64,000 nt of DNA from Mongoliitalea lutea (GTDB taxonomy: Bacteria; Bacteroidota; Bacteroidia; Cytophagales; Cyclobacteriaceae): NCBI RefSeq assembly GCF_014652135.1, contig NZ_BMYF01000003.1:186001-250000 (forward strand). The letters are read 5' to 3'. A program made the translations under genes and the position numbers. The notes beneath the pieces are model-generated. The model did no database searches. It was not told where the DNA came from and saw nothing but the letters and a program-made list of their open reading frames with translations. Positions 1 to 8,133 of this stretch are shown here, one piece after another. Positions within the stretch are counted from its first letter, which is position 1. Each line of letters begins with the position of its first letter.

Positions 1-360
1 GGAATTGGAGGAGTTTTGGAACCTGTGCAAGCGGCTCCCGTTATAGTGGAAGATGGGGCCTTTATTGGTTCAAGAGCCATCATCGTTGAAGGGGTGAGAA
101 TTGGCAAGGAAGCTGTGATCGGTGCAGGTGTTACCTTAACCGCTAGTTCAAAAATAATTGATGTAACAGGTGCTGAGCCTGTAGAATACAAGGGATATGT
201 TCCCGAGCGATCGGTAGTCATTCCAGGTTCATTGACCAAAAAATTCCCTGCGGGAGAGTTTCAGGTTCCATGTGCTTTGATTATTGGGCAGCGTAAAGCA
301 TCAACTGATTTAAAAACCTCTTTAAACGATGCATTGAGAGAAAATAATGTAGCCGTTTAA
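1..360 (+). CDS. dapD: Tetrahydrodipicolinate N-succinyltransferase, C-terminal part (5' truncated by window edge)
   Basis: The reading frame is open from base 1 and encodes the last ~119 residues of DapD, which succinylates tetrahydrodipicolinate in the lysine/diaminopimelate pathway in the cytoplasm. The visible part begins GIGGVLEP and continues with hexapeptide-type repeats (V-I-V-E-D-G-A-F-I-G, then I-V-E-G-V-R-I-G, then A-V-I-G-A-G-V) of a left-handed beta-helix, followed by the family's C-terminal tail. The family is normally about 270 residues, so a little over half lies outside the window. A TPR lipoprotein gene follows after 10 nt and is probably co-transcribed. The assignment rests on the GIGG.LEP motif and the repeat pattern. 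Confidence 0.88.
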   Translation, partial: GIGGVLEPVQAAPVIVEDGAFIGSRAIIVEGVRIGKEAVIGAGVTLTASSKIIDVTGAEPVEYKGYVPERSVVIPGSLTKKFPAGEFQVPCALIIGQRKASTDLKTSLNDALRENNVAV

Positions 361-370
361 TAGTAAGGAA

Positions 371-979
371 ATGAAAAGAATTTGGAGTACTCATTGGCTG
401 GTCCTGGGAATCTTGTTGGTATTTTCAGCATGTTCATCAGACAGTCAATCAGAAAAAGGGGATGTTTTGTTTAAGAGAGGTGATTATGAAGCAGCGATTG
501 TGGCTTATTCATCTTTCTTGGAGACTAAACCAAAGAATGTTAAAGCACTTTACAATCGTGGTAGAGCTTATGAGGAGTTAGGGAGTTTTGAGCAAGCGGA
601 AAAAGATTTCCTTGATGCATTGAATTTGGATAAGCGTAATACACAAGTGATGTTGAGTTTGTCCAATTTGTACCAAAAGCAAAAAAACCATACCAATGCT
701 TTATTGTATGCAGACTATGCAGTAGAAACCCCAGGTGCACCTGCTATGGCCTATTTTATGAAAGGAAGGGCTTTGCATCAATTGGGAAATACCGATGAGG
801 CTTATAAAGATTACTCCACAGCTATCAAAATGGATAAAGATTTTGCTGAGGCATTCTTTTATCGCGGTATGTTAAAGTTAGCCACAGACAAGAAAAAAGC
901 TGGTTGTGATGACCTTGCCTTGGCAGCTAAGCTTAACTTCCCTGAAGCAACGACTGCAATCGAGAAGTTTTGTAAATAA
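371..979 (+). CDS. TPR-repeat lipoprotein
   Basis: A 202-residue exported protein. The N-terminus is a lipoprotein signal with Cys21 in a V-F-S-A-C lipobox, so it should be anchored in a membrane facing the periplasm or outer leaflet. The rest consists of about four tetratricopeptide repeats, recognisable by the pattern G-D-Y-E-A-A-I-V-A-Y, A-L-Y-N-R-G-R-A-Y-E-E-L-G and A-Y-F-M-K-G-R-A. TPR proteins scaffold protein-protein contacts; the partner cannot be read from the sequence. It follows dapD by 10 nt and ends in front of a hairpin with a T-rich tail. Confidence is high for the fold and low for a specific role. Confidence 0.85.
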   Translation: MKRIWSTHWLVLGILLVFSACSSDSQSEKGDVLFKRGDYEAAIVAYSSFLETKPKNVKALYNRGRAYEELGSFEQAEKDFLDALNLDKRNTQVMLSLSNLYQKQKNHTNALLYADYAVETPGAPAMAYFMKGRALHQLGNTDEAYKDYSTAIKMDKDFAEAFFYRGMLKLATDKKKAGCDDLALAAKLNFPEATTAIEKFCK

Positions 980-999
980 GCATCTTAGGTTAGCAAGAT

Positions 1000-2334
1000 T
1001 TAGTTACCCCTTGGAACAGTTGATTCAAGGGGTTTCTTTTGCACATAATTGGAAGGCAAGTGTGCTAACAATTTTTTTTTGAATCTGTGTGCATCTACCG
1101 TGATGGTATGCCTAGGTGTGTTTATTTGCTTGTAGTGCGGGTTTTCTACTTCTTTTTGGCATAATTCAGCGGTGTTGGAAGGTCTTTTCCATAAACCAGC
1201 AACTTCTCTCGCCATGATTTTTGCTTGAAGTTCCGCTCCCGGCCAAATACAACCTAAGGGTTGAAACATGCCAACGAAATACAGATTATCAATGGTTGGA
1301 TGGAGCATTTTGAGGTATAGCGGAACAGGTCCTGAACTATAGTCAATTAAACTTCGGTCAAAAAATGGGTGTGAAAGGTAATAACCTGTGCAGGCAATGA
1401 TGGTATCGTATGATTCCTCCCGACCATCTTCGAAAATTACCTTTTTCCCATCCAAACGCTGAATATCTAAACGGGGATGCACCTTTCCATGGCGTATTTT
1501 GTACAAGAGTTCATCGTTGATAGTAGGATGAGTCTCACCAAATTTGGTTTCTACAGGACGTAAGCCATACAGTTTATTATCACCTACCAAAGTTTTCAAT
1601 AAGACATCGAAGAAGAAGGTTCGAATAGGAGTAGGTATCCAATTGCTGTTTTGGCCGATAATGTCGGATGGTTTGCCGAAGAAAAATTTGGGTATAATTC
1701 TATAGCCTCTTCTCCAGCTGATGGCAGTAAATGCACTGACACGACTGGTTTCCACCGCTACATCACAAGCAGAGTTACCTCCACCAATGACCAAAACTCG
1801 TTTATCAGCAAAAGGAGCAGCTTTTTTGAAGGAGTGTGAATGTAAGAATTCTCCTGTAAACTTTCCCGGATAAGAAGGCCATCGTGGATTCCAGTGATGT
1901 CCGTTGCAGACTACTAAATGGGTAAATTCTTCTTGGTACTCTTTGCCTTCTTTTTCAAGAGTAAGGAGCCAATGACCATTTTCCAAGCGAGCACAATTCA
2001 GGACCAAGGTCTCAAATTGAATATGCGGATACAAATCAAAATGCCTCGCATAAGCCTGAAAATAGCGTCTCAATTCATCATGAGAGGGATAATCAGAGGT
2101 ATTCGGGTCAAAATCGTCAAAGGTAAAATCCTCGTATTGAGATAACGTTTTAGAACTGATGATATGGGTAGTTTCAAAGACGGAGGAGTGGCTTTCATTT
2201 TCAGAATAGATCCAATTTCCACCTACATCTGAATTTCGGTCAAAAGCTAAAATGTCAATTCCTTGGTCTTTAAGGTTTTTGATGGCGCTTATCCCGGAAG
2301 GGCCCGCTCCAATTACGGCAACTCGTTTATGCAT
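1000..2334 (-). CDS. Flavin-containing monooxygenase (FMO family)
   Basis: A 444-residue class B flavoprotein monooxygenase of the FMO type, expected to use FAD and NADPH to oxygenate soft nucleophiles (N or S) in the cytoplasm. The FAD Rossmann motif GAGPSG is at residues 9-14. The FMO signature F-x-G-x-x-x-H-x-x-x-F runs from F159 through G161 and H165 to F169. The second dinucleotide motif GGGNSA is at 184-189. An A-C-T-G-Y segment near residue 320 corresponds to the FATGY motif. The start codon overlaps the last 8 nt of the upstream sirtuin gene, which suggests one transcript and translational coupling. The substrate is unknown. Confidence 0.85.
   Translation of the reverse strand: MHKRVAVIGAGPSGISAIKNLKDQGIDILAFDRNSDVGGNWIYSENESHSSVFETTHIISSKTLSQYEDFTFDDFDPNTSDYPSHDELRRYFQAYARHFDLYPHIQFETLVLNCARLENGHWLLTLEKEGKEYQEEFTHLVVCNGHHWNPRWPSYPGKFTGEFLHSHSFKKAAPFADKRVLVIGGGNSACDVAVETSRVSAFTAISWRRGYRIIPKFFFGKPSDIIGQNSNWIPTPIRTFFFDVLLKTLVGDNKLYGLRPVETKFGETHPTINDELLYKIRHGKVHPRLDIQRLDGKKVIFEDGREESYDTIIACTGYYLSHPFFDRSLIDYSSGPVPLYLKMLHPTIDNLYFVGMFQPLGCIWPGAELQAKIMAREVAGLWKRPSNTAELCQKEVENPHYKQINTPRHTITVDAHRFKKKLLAHLPSNYVQKKPLESTVPRGN
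1006..1040 (+). terminator. Intrinsic terminator of the dapD-TPR transcript, embedded in the convergent gene
   Basis: ACCCCTTG (1006-1013) pairs perfectly with CAAGGGGT (1026-1033) across a 12-nt loop and is followed by TTCTTTT on the plus strand. It lies inside the last codons of the convergent flavin monooxygenase gene, so the hairpin also encodes that protein's C-terminus. Confidence 0.55.
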
Positions 2335-3025
2335 ACAATCGGATGATTTCTTCTGACATGATTTTGGTACCTATACTGGCTTTTTCAGGGATTTTTCGAA
2401 GATGAAGATAGCTTCTTGTAGAGGGAAGGTTCGGGTCAATCAAGTATTTGGGGATATTGGTTTTTGTATATTCTATCAAACCGGCAGCTGGATATACAGC
2501 CAAGGAGGTACCAATAACCGCGAAGATATCGGCTTCTTCCACCAACTCAGCAGCTGGTTCAATCATTGGCACCATTTCCCCAAACCAAACGATGAATGGT
2601 CGAAGTTGACTGCCTTTTTCACAGATATCACCTGTTTTGATTTCCCAACCATCCATTTCGTAAACTAGGGAAGGGTCAATAGTACTTTGGGATTTAAATA
2701 GTTCACCATGTAAGTGCAAGACCTTGGAGGAACCAGCTTTTTCATGAAGGTTGTCCACGTTTTGGGTGATGATGTGAACATCGAAAAATTCTTCCAAATG
2801 GACTAATTCTTTGTGGGCATCATTGGGTTCACAGCTGGCCGCTTGTTTTCTTCGCTGATTGTAGAAGTCAAGAACAAGTGCTTGATTTTTCCGCCATCCT
2901 TCAGGGGAGGCGACTTCCATGACGTCATAGCCTTCCCACAGGCCACCCGAATCCCTGAAAGTGCTGATACCGCTCTCTGCCGATATCCCAGCCCCCGTTA
3001 AAACCACCAGTTTCTTTTTCTTCAT
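2327..3025 (-). CDS. Sir2-family NAD-dependent protein deacylase lacking the zinc cysteines
   Basis: A 232-residue sirtuin of the CobB/SIRT5 (class III) type. The NAD site G-A-G-I-S is at 11-15, F-R-D follows at 23-25, T-Q-N-V-D-N-L-H at 87-94 and the catalytic His is H106 in L-H-G-E-L. Tyr55 and Arg58 in F-Y-N-Q-R-R match the Y..R pair that binds acidic acyl groups, so desuccinylase or demalonylase activity is likely. The zinc-ribbon segment (about 111-140) has a single cysteine, C135, so the usual structural zinc cannot be bound. The stop overlaps the FMO start. Confidence 0.87.
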   Translation of the reverse strand: MKKKKLVVLTGAGISAESGISTFRDSGGLWEGYDVMEVASPEGWRKNQALVLDFYNQRRKQAASCEPNDAHKELVHLEEFFDVHIITQNVDNLHEKAGSSKVLHLHGELFKSQSTIDPSLVYEMDGWEIKTGDICEKGSQLRPFIVWFGEMVPMIEPAAELVEEADIFAVIGTSLAVYPAAGLIEYTKTNIPKYLIDPNLPSTRSYLHLRKIPEKASIGTKIMSEEIIRLYA

Positions 3026-3052
3026 GTAAATAGTTCGTTTTTCAGATCATAG

Positions 3053-3125
3053 TAAACCTGTCAGTTTTTAGTTTGATTATTAGGACTTTATTTGAATCCA
3101 TTTTCTCGAAAACCCTGACAGTTTA
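3053..3125. repeat. Imperfect inverted repeat
   Basis: AAACCTGTCAGTTTT near 3053 and AAAACCCTGACAGTTT near 3109 are imperfect reverse complements about 40 nt apart. They resemble a degraded relative of the perfect palindrome at 48507-48539. No gene is visible between 3026 and 3489. Confidence 0.4.
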
Positions 3126-3170
3126 ATACGTATTCACAATAATATTTCAATCCAAGTAATCTAAAGACCT

Positions 3171-3239
3171 CAGGGCTGACGCCCCTCAGATTAAACTAAC
3201 AATACTTTATGCTACGAAGATTACAGGGCTGACGCCCCT
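3171..3239. repeat. Two copies of a REP-like palindromic word
   Basis: The 16-nt word CAGGGCTGACGCCCCT occurs at 3171-3186 and again at 3224-3239. Each copy can form a short GGGC-TGAC-GCCC stem. This looks like a dispersed REP-type element in intergenic DNA. Confidence 0.55.
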
Positions 3240-3260
3240 TATTTCTCTATTTTGTAAGCG

Positions 3261-3454
3261 GTCCGAATGTTATTTCAATTTATTTCCACCTTATTTCTAC
3301 TTTATTTCCATATCTACTAATATCCAATATCAACCAATATCCTTTTTAGCAATCCTTATAGGTTTTTACTTGTCCCGAATATTATTTCAATTTATTTCCA
3401 CCATATTTCTACTTTATTTCAATATCTTCTAATATCCAATATCAACCAATATCC
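3261..3454. repeat. Imperfect ~82-bp direct repeat (two copies)
   Basis: Positions 3261-3342 and 3372-3454 are nearly the same, with only a handful of differences, separated by about 29 nt. Both copies are AT-rich, contain repeated TTATTTC and CCAATATC words and start with G-T-C-C. A partial third CCAATATCA follows at 3462. There is no ORF, so this is non-coding tandem duplication between the sirtuin and DUF4301 genes. Confidence 0.7.
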
Positions 3455-3489
3455 CAAATATCCAATATCAATAAATACTTCAACATAGC

Positions 3490-5010
3490 CTACACTATCC
3501 CTTGATGCTCAGCTCTCAATAAATCATTGACAGTCTTTACTGGATTGAAGGTAATTAGCGGAACTTCTACGAATAAAGTGTTCCAACCTGCCATGGCACC
3601 GTTCCATAAGCCTGGTAATTCCAAGGCTTTTAGGTCACGGCCACTTTTGGATTTTTCAGTGATAAATCCAGTACGCATATCTCGGAACTGAAGGAGATCA
3701 AATTTTTCTCCTTTGTAGTTTTTCGTAGCACAGACCAAATCTACCGGGTTGAAATGGGTGGATGATTGGAAGATTGCTTTGTGTTCAGGATTGTCTAAGT
3801 CAATCTGTGCTGTCTCAGCAATCTGCAAGGAAAGTGATCCATCGTCTTCCTGGACCCAAAATGGACCTCCGCCTGGTTCGCCCGTATTTTTCACCATACC
3901 GCACACACGGATAGGTCTATTCAGCTTTTGATGCAAGTACAATGCTTGGCCTTCATCCGATAGTTCACTATAGTGCGCAGGCAATTTACCGCCCAAGACC
4001 TCTTCTAAAACACGCTCTGCTTCGGTAACCGCTTCTGTGGAAACGCCCGCATCCAAACCTTCTAATGCTTTGAAGACAGCTTCCTGCACATCTAATAAAA
4101 TACCTCCAATCGCTACTTTATAGTCAGCAGTAGTGGATTTCAATCGGTCCGGCACCACATTGTCTACGTTTTTGATAAAAATCACATCTGCATCGATTTC
4201 ATTGAGGTTTTCCAATAAGGCACCATGACCTGCTGGTCTGAAAAGAATGCTGCCATCTTCTTCTACAAATGGTTCATTGTCCATAGTTACTGCAATGGTG
4301 TCGGTGGACTTTTTCTGTTGAGAATAGCTTACATGAAATTCAACTCCATATTGAGCCTCTAAACCTGATTTGATAGAAGCAACCTCCGCTTTGAATTTTT
4401 CCTCGTGCTCGGGTGATACAGTAAAATGAATTCGAACAGTATTCCCTGCACCTTTGGCATACATCACTCCCTCTACAAAATGCTCATAAGTAGGGGTACA
4501 ATCTCTATCTTCATAATGGTGGAATTTGAGCAGTCCTTTTGGTAATTGACCATACCCTAATCCATCTTCATTGAGCAAAGCACCAATGATTCGCTGGTAT
4601 TCTTTGGCAGCGAGTGCACTTGCCAAGGATGAACCTTGATTTTTCAGCGCTGCATCTAAATCGGATTTAAAAGCAAATCCATCGATTTGATTGATAAATT
4701 TCTGGACAAAAGCACTTTTGCTGATATCTCCATCTCCATCTAAAAAAGAATAAAGATCCTTGAACATACGGGAAGCAGCTCCACTTGCAGGAACAAACTT
4801 TACAATCACTCGGGAACTGATCTTGGAAGCGTAGCTTTCCTGTAGCGCTACCAAGTTTTCTTCAGAAACTTGTAAAACTCCGTTGCCGACAGTTGCAGCA
4901 TCTACTATGGGTAAAAAAGGGAAGCCTTCTTTAAAGTTTTTCAGTTGTTCTTCCACTTTTGCAAGGTCCATACCTTGATCTAAAATTTGCTTTTGAAGCG
5001 TTGCGTCCAT
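3490..5010 (-). CDS. DUF4301 family protein
   Basis: A 506-residue soluble protein that I recognise as the DUF4301 family, common in Bacteroidota and of unknown function. Visible features are P-A-S-G-A-A-S-R-M-F near residue 105, R-P-A-G-H-G-A-L-L near 256, F-I-K-N-V-D-N-V near 277 and G-M-V-K-N-T-G-E-P-G-G-G-P-F near 370. The P-A-G-H-G and K-N-x-D-N strings resemble nucleotide-sugar pyrophosphorylase-type motifs, so a nucleotidyltransferase-like fold is possible; that is inference. There is no signal peptide or membrane segment. It lies 111 nt downstream of pxpC on the same strand, with no terminator seen between them. Confidence 0.75.
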   Translation of the reverse strand: MDATLQKQILDQGMDLAKVEEQLKNFKEGFPFLPIVDAATVGNGVLQVSEENLVALQESYASKISSRVIVKFVPASGAASRMFKDLYSFLDGDGDISKSAFVQKFINQIDGFAFKSDLDAALKNQGSSLASALAAKEYQRIIGALLNEDGLGYGQLPKGLLKFHHYEDRDCTPTYEHFVEGVMYAKGAGNTVRIHFTVSPEHEEKFKAEVASIKSGLEAQYGVEFHVSYSQQKKSTDTIAVTMDNEPFVEEDGSILFRPAGHGALLENLNEIDADVIFIKNVDNVVPDRLKSTTADYKVAIGGILLDVQEAVFKALEGLDAGVSTEAVTEAERVLEEVLGGKLPAHYSELSDEGQALYLHQKLNRPIRVCGMVKNTGEPGGGPFWVQEDDGSLSLQIAETAQIDLDNPEHKAIFQSSTHFNPVDLVCATKNYKGEKFDLLQFRDMRTGFITEKSKSGRDLKALELPGLWNGAMAGWNTLFVEVPLITFNPVKTVNDLLRAEHQGIV

Positions 5011-5121
5011 GGTTATTGGTTTTAATGAAGTAATGGCTCAATATAGGAAATCCCCCATTTCAAATAAAGTGCTTTGTAAAAAAAGCGTTTCTTTTTCTTG
5101 GAAAGGGGAATAATAGCTTTG

Positions 5122-5994
5122 TTAAAAATCTAATAGCTGAAATCGAATGATGGTTCGAGCTCTTAATTGACTCAGTTGATTAATAGATTGTTCATTCAAT
5201 TGTAAGATTCTTGGATAACCACCTGTCACTTGTGCCTCTCGCATTAACGCAATCATTTTTCCCGAAGGTGTCAACTGAACAGTTCCTGGAAAAACAGGAG
5301 CCGTTAATAACTGAGGTAAGGAATTGGAAGGTAAGCTCAAGATTTCATAACCCATCCGATCTTGCCTTAAACCAAGTTCAAATTCTTGGTTTTGGATAGT
5401 TGTTTTTAATATTTCTGATAATAAGTTCCAATCGGAACCCTTATAGGCGTATATCATTGATTCAGCGGTTTCGGAAAGGTATTCTTTGATTCGGGAATGG
5501 GTAGCCTGATTGGCTTGGTGGCTTTGGGAAAAATAGGGGAGCTTCATTCCCTTTTTCAGTATCCATGCTTCGGTAATCCCTTTGGACCAGCTCCTGCTGC
5601 CCAATATTACAGGGCTTTGAAAACCTTCTTTCACACCCAAATAAAGCCAATTTCCTTGTTCAATGGATACTATGCGCAGGAGGCTACCTGCTTCAACTTG
5701 GAATGGTTTGTTTCTTTGAATCTCTACTCCATCCACAAGAAAGAGACCTTTTGCACCTGTAAGCACACAGATAGTTGGCGTATGAAATTGAAATACTACA
5801 GCCGCTGGACCTATCTCTAAACATGCAGCATGTGATGGATTAATCAATAAGTGATTCGCTAAGTTAAATGAAAAAGTATCCATAGCTCCAGCATACGGAA
5901 CTCCCCAATGGGCATGCTGCGTACGTCCTGTATCCTGAATACTGCATTGCAGACCACCTTGGATGAGTTCGAGAAAACCTACTGATTTATTCAT
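5122..5994 (-). CDS. pxpC: 5-oxoprolinase subunit C (biotin-dependent carboxyltransferase-like)
   Basis: About 290 residues of the KipA/PxpC family, the third subunit of bacterial ATP-dependent 5-oxoprolinase, which opens pyroglutamate to glutamate in the cytoplasm. The family hallmarks are present: Q-D-x-G-R near the start, H-W-G-V-P-Y-A-G-A-M-D, and C-L-E-I-G-P. The frame is open upstream to 6072, but the family begins at about M-N-K-S-V-G-F-L-E, so I chose the ATG at 5994, which overlaps the end of pxpB by 8 nt. An ATG at 6006 is the alternative. It is the last gene of a pxpA-pxpB-pxpC operon with overlapping ends. Confidence 0.85.
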   Translation of the reverse strand: MNKSVGFLELIQGGLQCSIQDTGRTQHAHWGVPYAGAMDTFSFNLANHLLINPSHAACLEIGPAAVVFQFHTPTICVLTGAKGLFLVDGVEIQRNKPFQVEAGSLLRIVSIEQGNWLYLGVKEGFQSPVILGSRSWSKGITEAWILKKGMKLPYFSQSHQANQATHSRIKEYLSETAESMIYAYKGSDWNLLSEILKTTIQNQEFELGLRQDRMGYEILSLPSNSLPQLLTAPVFPGTVQLTPSGKMIALMREAQVTGGYPRILQLNEQSINQLSQLRARTIIRFQLLDF

Positions 5995-6691
5995 GGTTCC
6001 ATTCATAATTTCCTTGACTGATGGCTTGTTCCAATGCTTGGTATGCTGATAAAGAGATAGCGCGGAAAACAATGCTGTCTCCGATTTGCGGTCTTACAGG
6101 AGGCTCTTGCTCTGGGTTGAAAAGCATCAACGGAGTTTTACCGATGATGTGCCATCCTCCTGGAGATGGGAGCGTATAAATGCCTGTTTGGGCACCACCA
6201 ATACCCACCGAACCAGCGGCTATCTGTGGGTCAGGAGTTATTTTCCGATTTGTATGCAACGTGGTATCCAATCCCCCCAAATACATGAATCCCGGCAGAA
6301 ATCCATAGAAATGGAGTAAATAGCTTCGACTTGAATGAAGTTCAATTAATTGTTCGGTGGTTAAATCCTTCATTCGAGCCAACATTTCTAAGTCCTTACC
6401 TAATTCATAGCACACGGGTATTTCCCATTGATTGCTTGAAGTTATAGCATGTTCGACAGGGTCTTTTGTCAATTCTTCCTCCCATGTTATTCGCTGTATA
6501 CCTGATTGCTCGTGAGTAAATAGCACATTTAGTGTATGATACCCTATTCGGAGGCTTTCAACACCAGCTTTCTTTTGTAGGGAATGATAAAGCGCAAGTT
6601 GTGCATGAAGGATGGCTGTGTCAATCCGTTCCTCCCATCTTATTTCCAGGAGTTTGGGGTGAATCCATAAAAACTCAATGATTGGAGGCAT
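5987..6691 (-). CDS. pxpB: 5-oxoprolinase subunit B (KipI family)
   Basis: A 234-residue cyclophilin-like KipI/PxpB protein that forms a complex with PxpC. Diagnostic strings are F-L-P-G-F-M-Y-L-G-G-L, the T-P-D-P-Q-I-A-A-G-S-V-G-I-G-G-A-Q-T-G-I-Y region and the S-P-G-G-W-H-I-I-G-K-T segment, all in the C-terminal half. Its start overlaps the end of pxpA by 17 nt and its end overlaps pxpC, so the three products are probably made in a fixed ratio. In Bacillus the homologue KipI also inhibits the sporulation kinase KinA; that role has no basis here. Confidence 0.9.
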   Translation of the reverse strand: MPPIIEFLWIHPKLLEIRWEERIDTAILHAQLALYHSLQKKAGVESLRIGYHTLNVLFTHEQSGIQRITWEEELTKDPVEHAITSSNQWEIPVCYELGKDLEMLARMKDLTTEQLIELHSSRSYLLHFYGFLPGFMYLGGLDTTLHTNRKITPDPQIAAGSVGIGGAQTGIYTLPSPGGWHIIGKTPLMLFNPEQEPPVRPQIGDSIVFRAISLSAYQALEQAISQGNYEWNHE

Positions 6692-7385
6692 ATGTTTGTA
6701 TCAATTGAAGAATGGATAATGCAGCGGGATTGTCTCCATGAATACACAGTGTGTCGCCTTTTAAGTTTAAGATTTCCCCATGAATAGTTTTTAATTTACC
6801 CTGCATCAATCGCTCAATATGGTCTTTTGCTTCTTGGGCATCAATAATTAATGCCTGTGGATGGGTCCGTGCCACCAAACTGTAATCTGACTCGTAATGT
6901 CGATCACCAAAGACTTCAAGCATTATAGGAATGCCCGCTTTTTGGGCTAAGGAGGCTATTAGGCTATGGGGAGGAACATAAAGTGTAATGCCAGGATAAT
7001 GCTCTTGAACCAAGCCTATCAATAAATTGGCTAATTCATGATTTTTTGCAGACTCATTGTATAAAGCTCCATGGGCTTTGATATGATGCATAGGAACTTG
7101 GCAGGCTTCGGCACAAGTAGCAACGAATGCTATTTGTTCGCGTAGGCTTGTTTTCAACTCCTCCAAAGGAATGTCTATCACGTTTCTTCCAAAATTGAGC
7201 CGGTCCGGGTAGGAGGGGTGGGCTCCAATTTTCACTCCATGTTGAGCTGCGAGTAGAATGGTTTCTTGAATGCTTTTTTCGTCTCCGGCATGGCCTCCGC
7301 AAGCAATGTTGCAGGAATGTAAAAAAGGCATAAGCGCAGCATCATGGGGCAGTCCTTCTCCTAAATCGCAGTTGATATCCATCAT
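6675..7385 (-). CDS. pxpA: 5-oxoprolinase subunit A (LamB/YcsF family)
   Basis: A 236-residue LamB/YcsF protein. The N-terminus D-I-N-C-D-L-G-E-G and the segment N-I-A-C-G-G-H-A-G-D are the family signature, followed by G-A-H-P-S-Y-P-D and H-I-K-A-H-G-A-L-Y-N. PxpA acts with PxpBC in ATP-dependent 5-oxoproline hydrolysis, removing the damage product that forms from glutamine and glutamate. It is the first gene of the operon and is divergent from the thioesterase gene. Two adjacent ATG codons (7385, 7382) could serve as start. No dedicated transporter gene accompanies the operon here. Confidence 0.9.
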   Translation of the reverse strand: MMDINCDLGEGLPHDAALMPFLHSCNIACGGHAGDEKSIQETILLAAQHGVKIGAHPSYPDRLNFGRNVIDIPLEELKTSLREQIAFVATCAEACQVPMHHIKAHGALYNESAKNHELANLLIGLVQEHYPGITLYVPPHSLIASLAQKAGIPIMLEVFGDRHYESDYSLVARTHPQALIIDAQEAKDHIERLMQGKLKTIHGEILNLKGDTLCIHGDNPAALSILQLIQTYASNH

Positions 7386-7436
7386 AAAGTGTATCTTTGG
7401 CGATGAAATTAGCCATTTTCACGTAAAATTCACACC

Positions 7437-7952
7437 ATGTTTGAATACAACCCAGAAAAACACTATCCGAAAGAAACAGAAAGCAGGGTGGTCATCCGCT
7501 TTCAGGATTGTGATCCCTTGCAGCATTTGAATAATGCCAAGTATTTCGACTATTTCTTTAATGCTAGAGAAGATCAGGTTCCGAAGTTGTACGGCCTTGA
7601 AATGATAGATTTGATTACCAAATACAAGGCGGCCTGGGTGGTGTATAATCATAATATTTCTTACGTGCGCCCTGCAAGAGTGGGGGAATGGGTACGCATC
7701 ATGAGCCGCTTGCTTTGGTATAATCACAATACCGTGGTCTTAGAGTATTACATGACAGACGATACCAAGAAGGAACTTAAAACTGTTTTATGGACCACTA
7801 TGCGCTATGTAACCATCAAGGAAGGAACATCCACAGACCATGCGGGAGCAGTTTTGGATTTCCTCAAAGCAACTTCGGAAGATTTAGATATAAGCAATAT
7901 GAGTATTGGAGAGCGGGTAAAGAGTTTGAAGCAGAAGCTACTGGTAAGCTAG
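7437..7952 (+). CDS. Acyl-CoA thioesterase, hotdog fold (4HBT-like)
   Basis: A 171-residue protein with the 4-hydroxybenzoyl-CoA thioesterase/FatA-like pattern R-F-Q-D-C-D-P-L-Q-H-L-N-N-A-K-Y-F-D-Y-F near residue 20, in which the Asp and the H-L-N-N-A segment form the active-site region. It should hydrolyse acyl-CoA thioesters in the cytoplasm; chain length is not readable. The C-terminal ~30 residues are helical and charged, beyond the minimal hotdog domain. It stands alone, divergent from pxpA, with only 51 nt between the two start codons. Confidence 0.83.
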   Translation: MFEYNPEKHYPKETESRVVIRFQDCDPLQHLNNAKYFDYFFNAREDQVPKLYGLEMIDLITKYKAAWVVYNHNISYVRPARVGEWVRIMSRLLWYNHNTVVLEYYMTDDTKKELKTVLWTTMRYVTIKEGTSTDHAGAVLDFLKATSEDLDISNMSIGERVKSLKQKLLVS

Positions 7953-8081
7953 ATGAATTACTTGTGAGACTACACGGCATTACATAAGGCTTAAGGTAAT
8001 ACATTAAACAATCCTTTTTTTGTGAAAGGTATTCATGAACTCAACAGTAGGTTTCATGAAGTATTTTGCCTATTTCGTGAA

Positions 8082-8110
8082 TTGTTTATGAGGAACCAAA
8101 TTTTATTTTG
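8082..8110 (+). promoter_or_regulatory. Candidate promoter of the L7/L12-like lipoprotein gene
   Basis: TTG at 8082-8084 and TTATTTTG at 8103-8110 are separated by 18 nt, one mismatch from the Bacteroidota TTTG / TAnnTTTG consensus. The ATG follows 23 nt after the -7 element. Confidence 0.4.
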
Positions 8111-8133
8111 TTTCTTCAAAAACAAAAAACGTT

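Noticed and set aside
7419-7727. 102-codon ORF antisense to the thioesterase gene.
   Set aside because: It is a shadow of the hotdog thioesterase frame, which carries clear active-site motifs.
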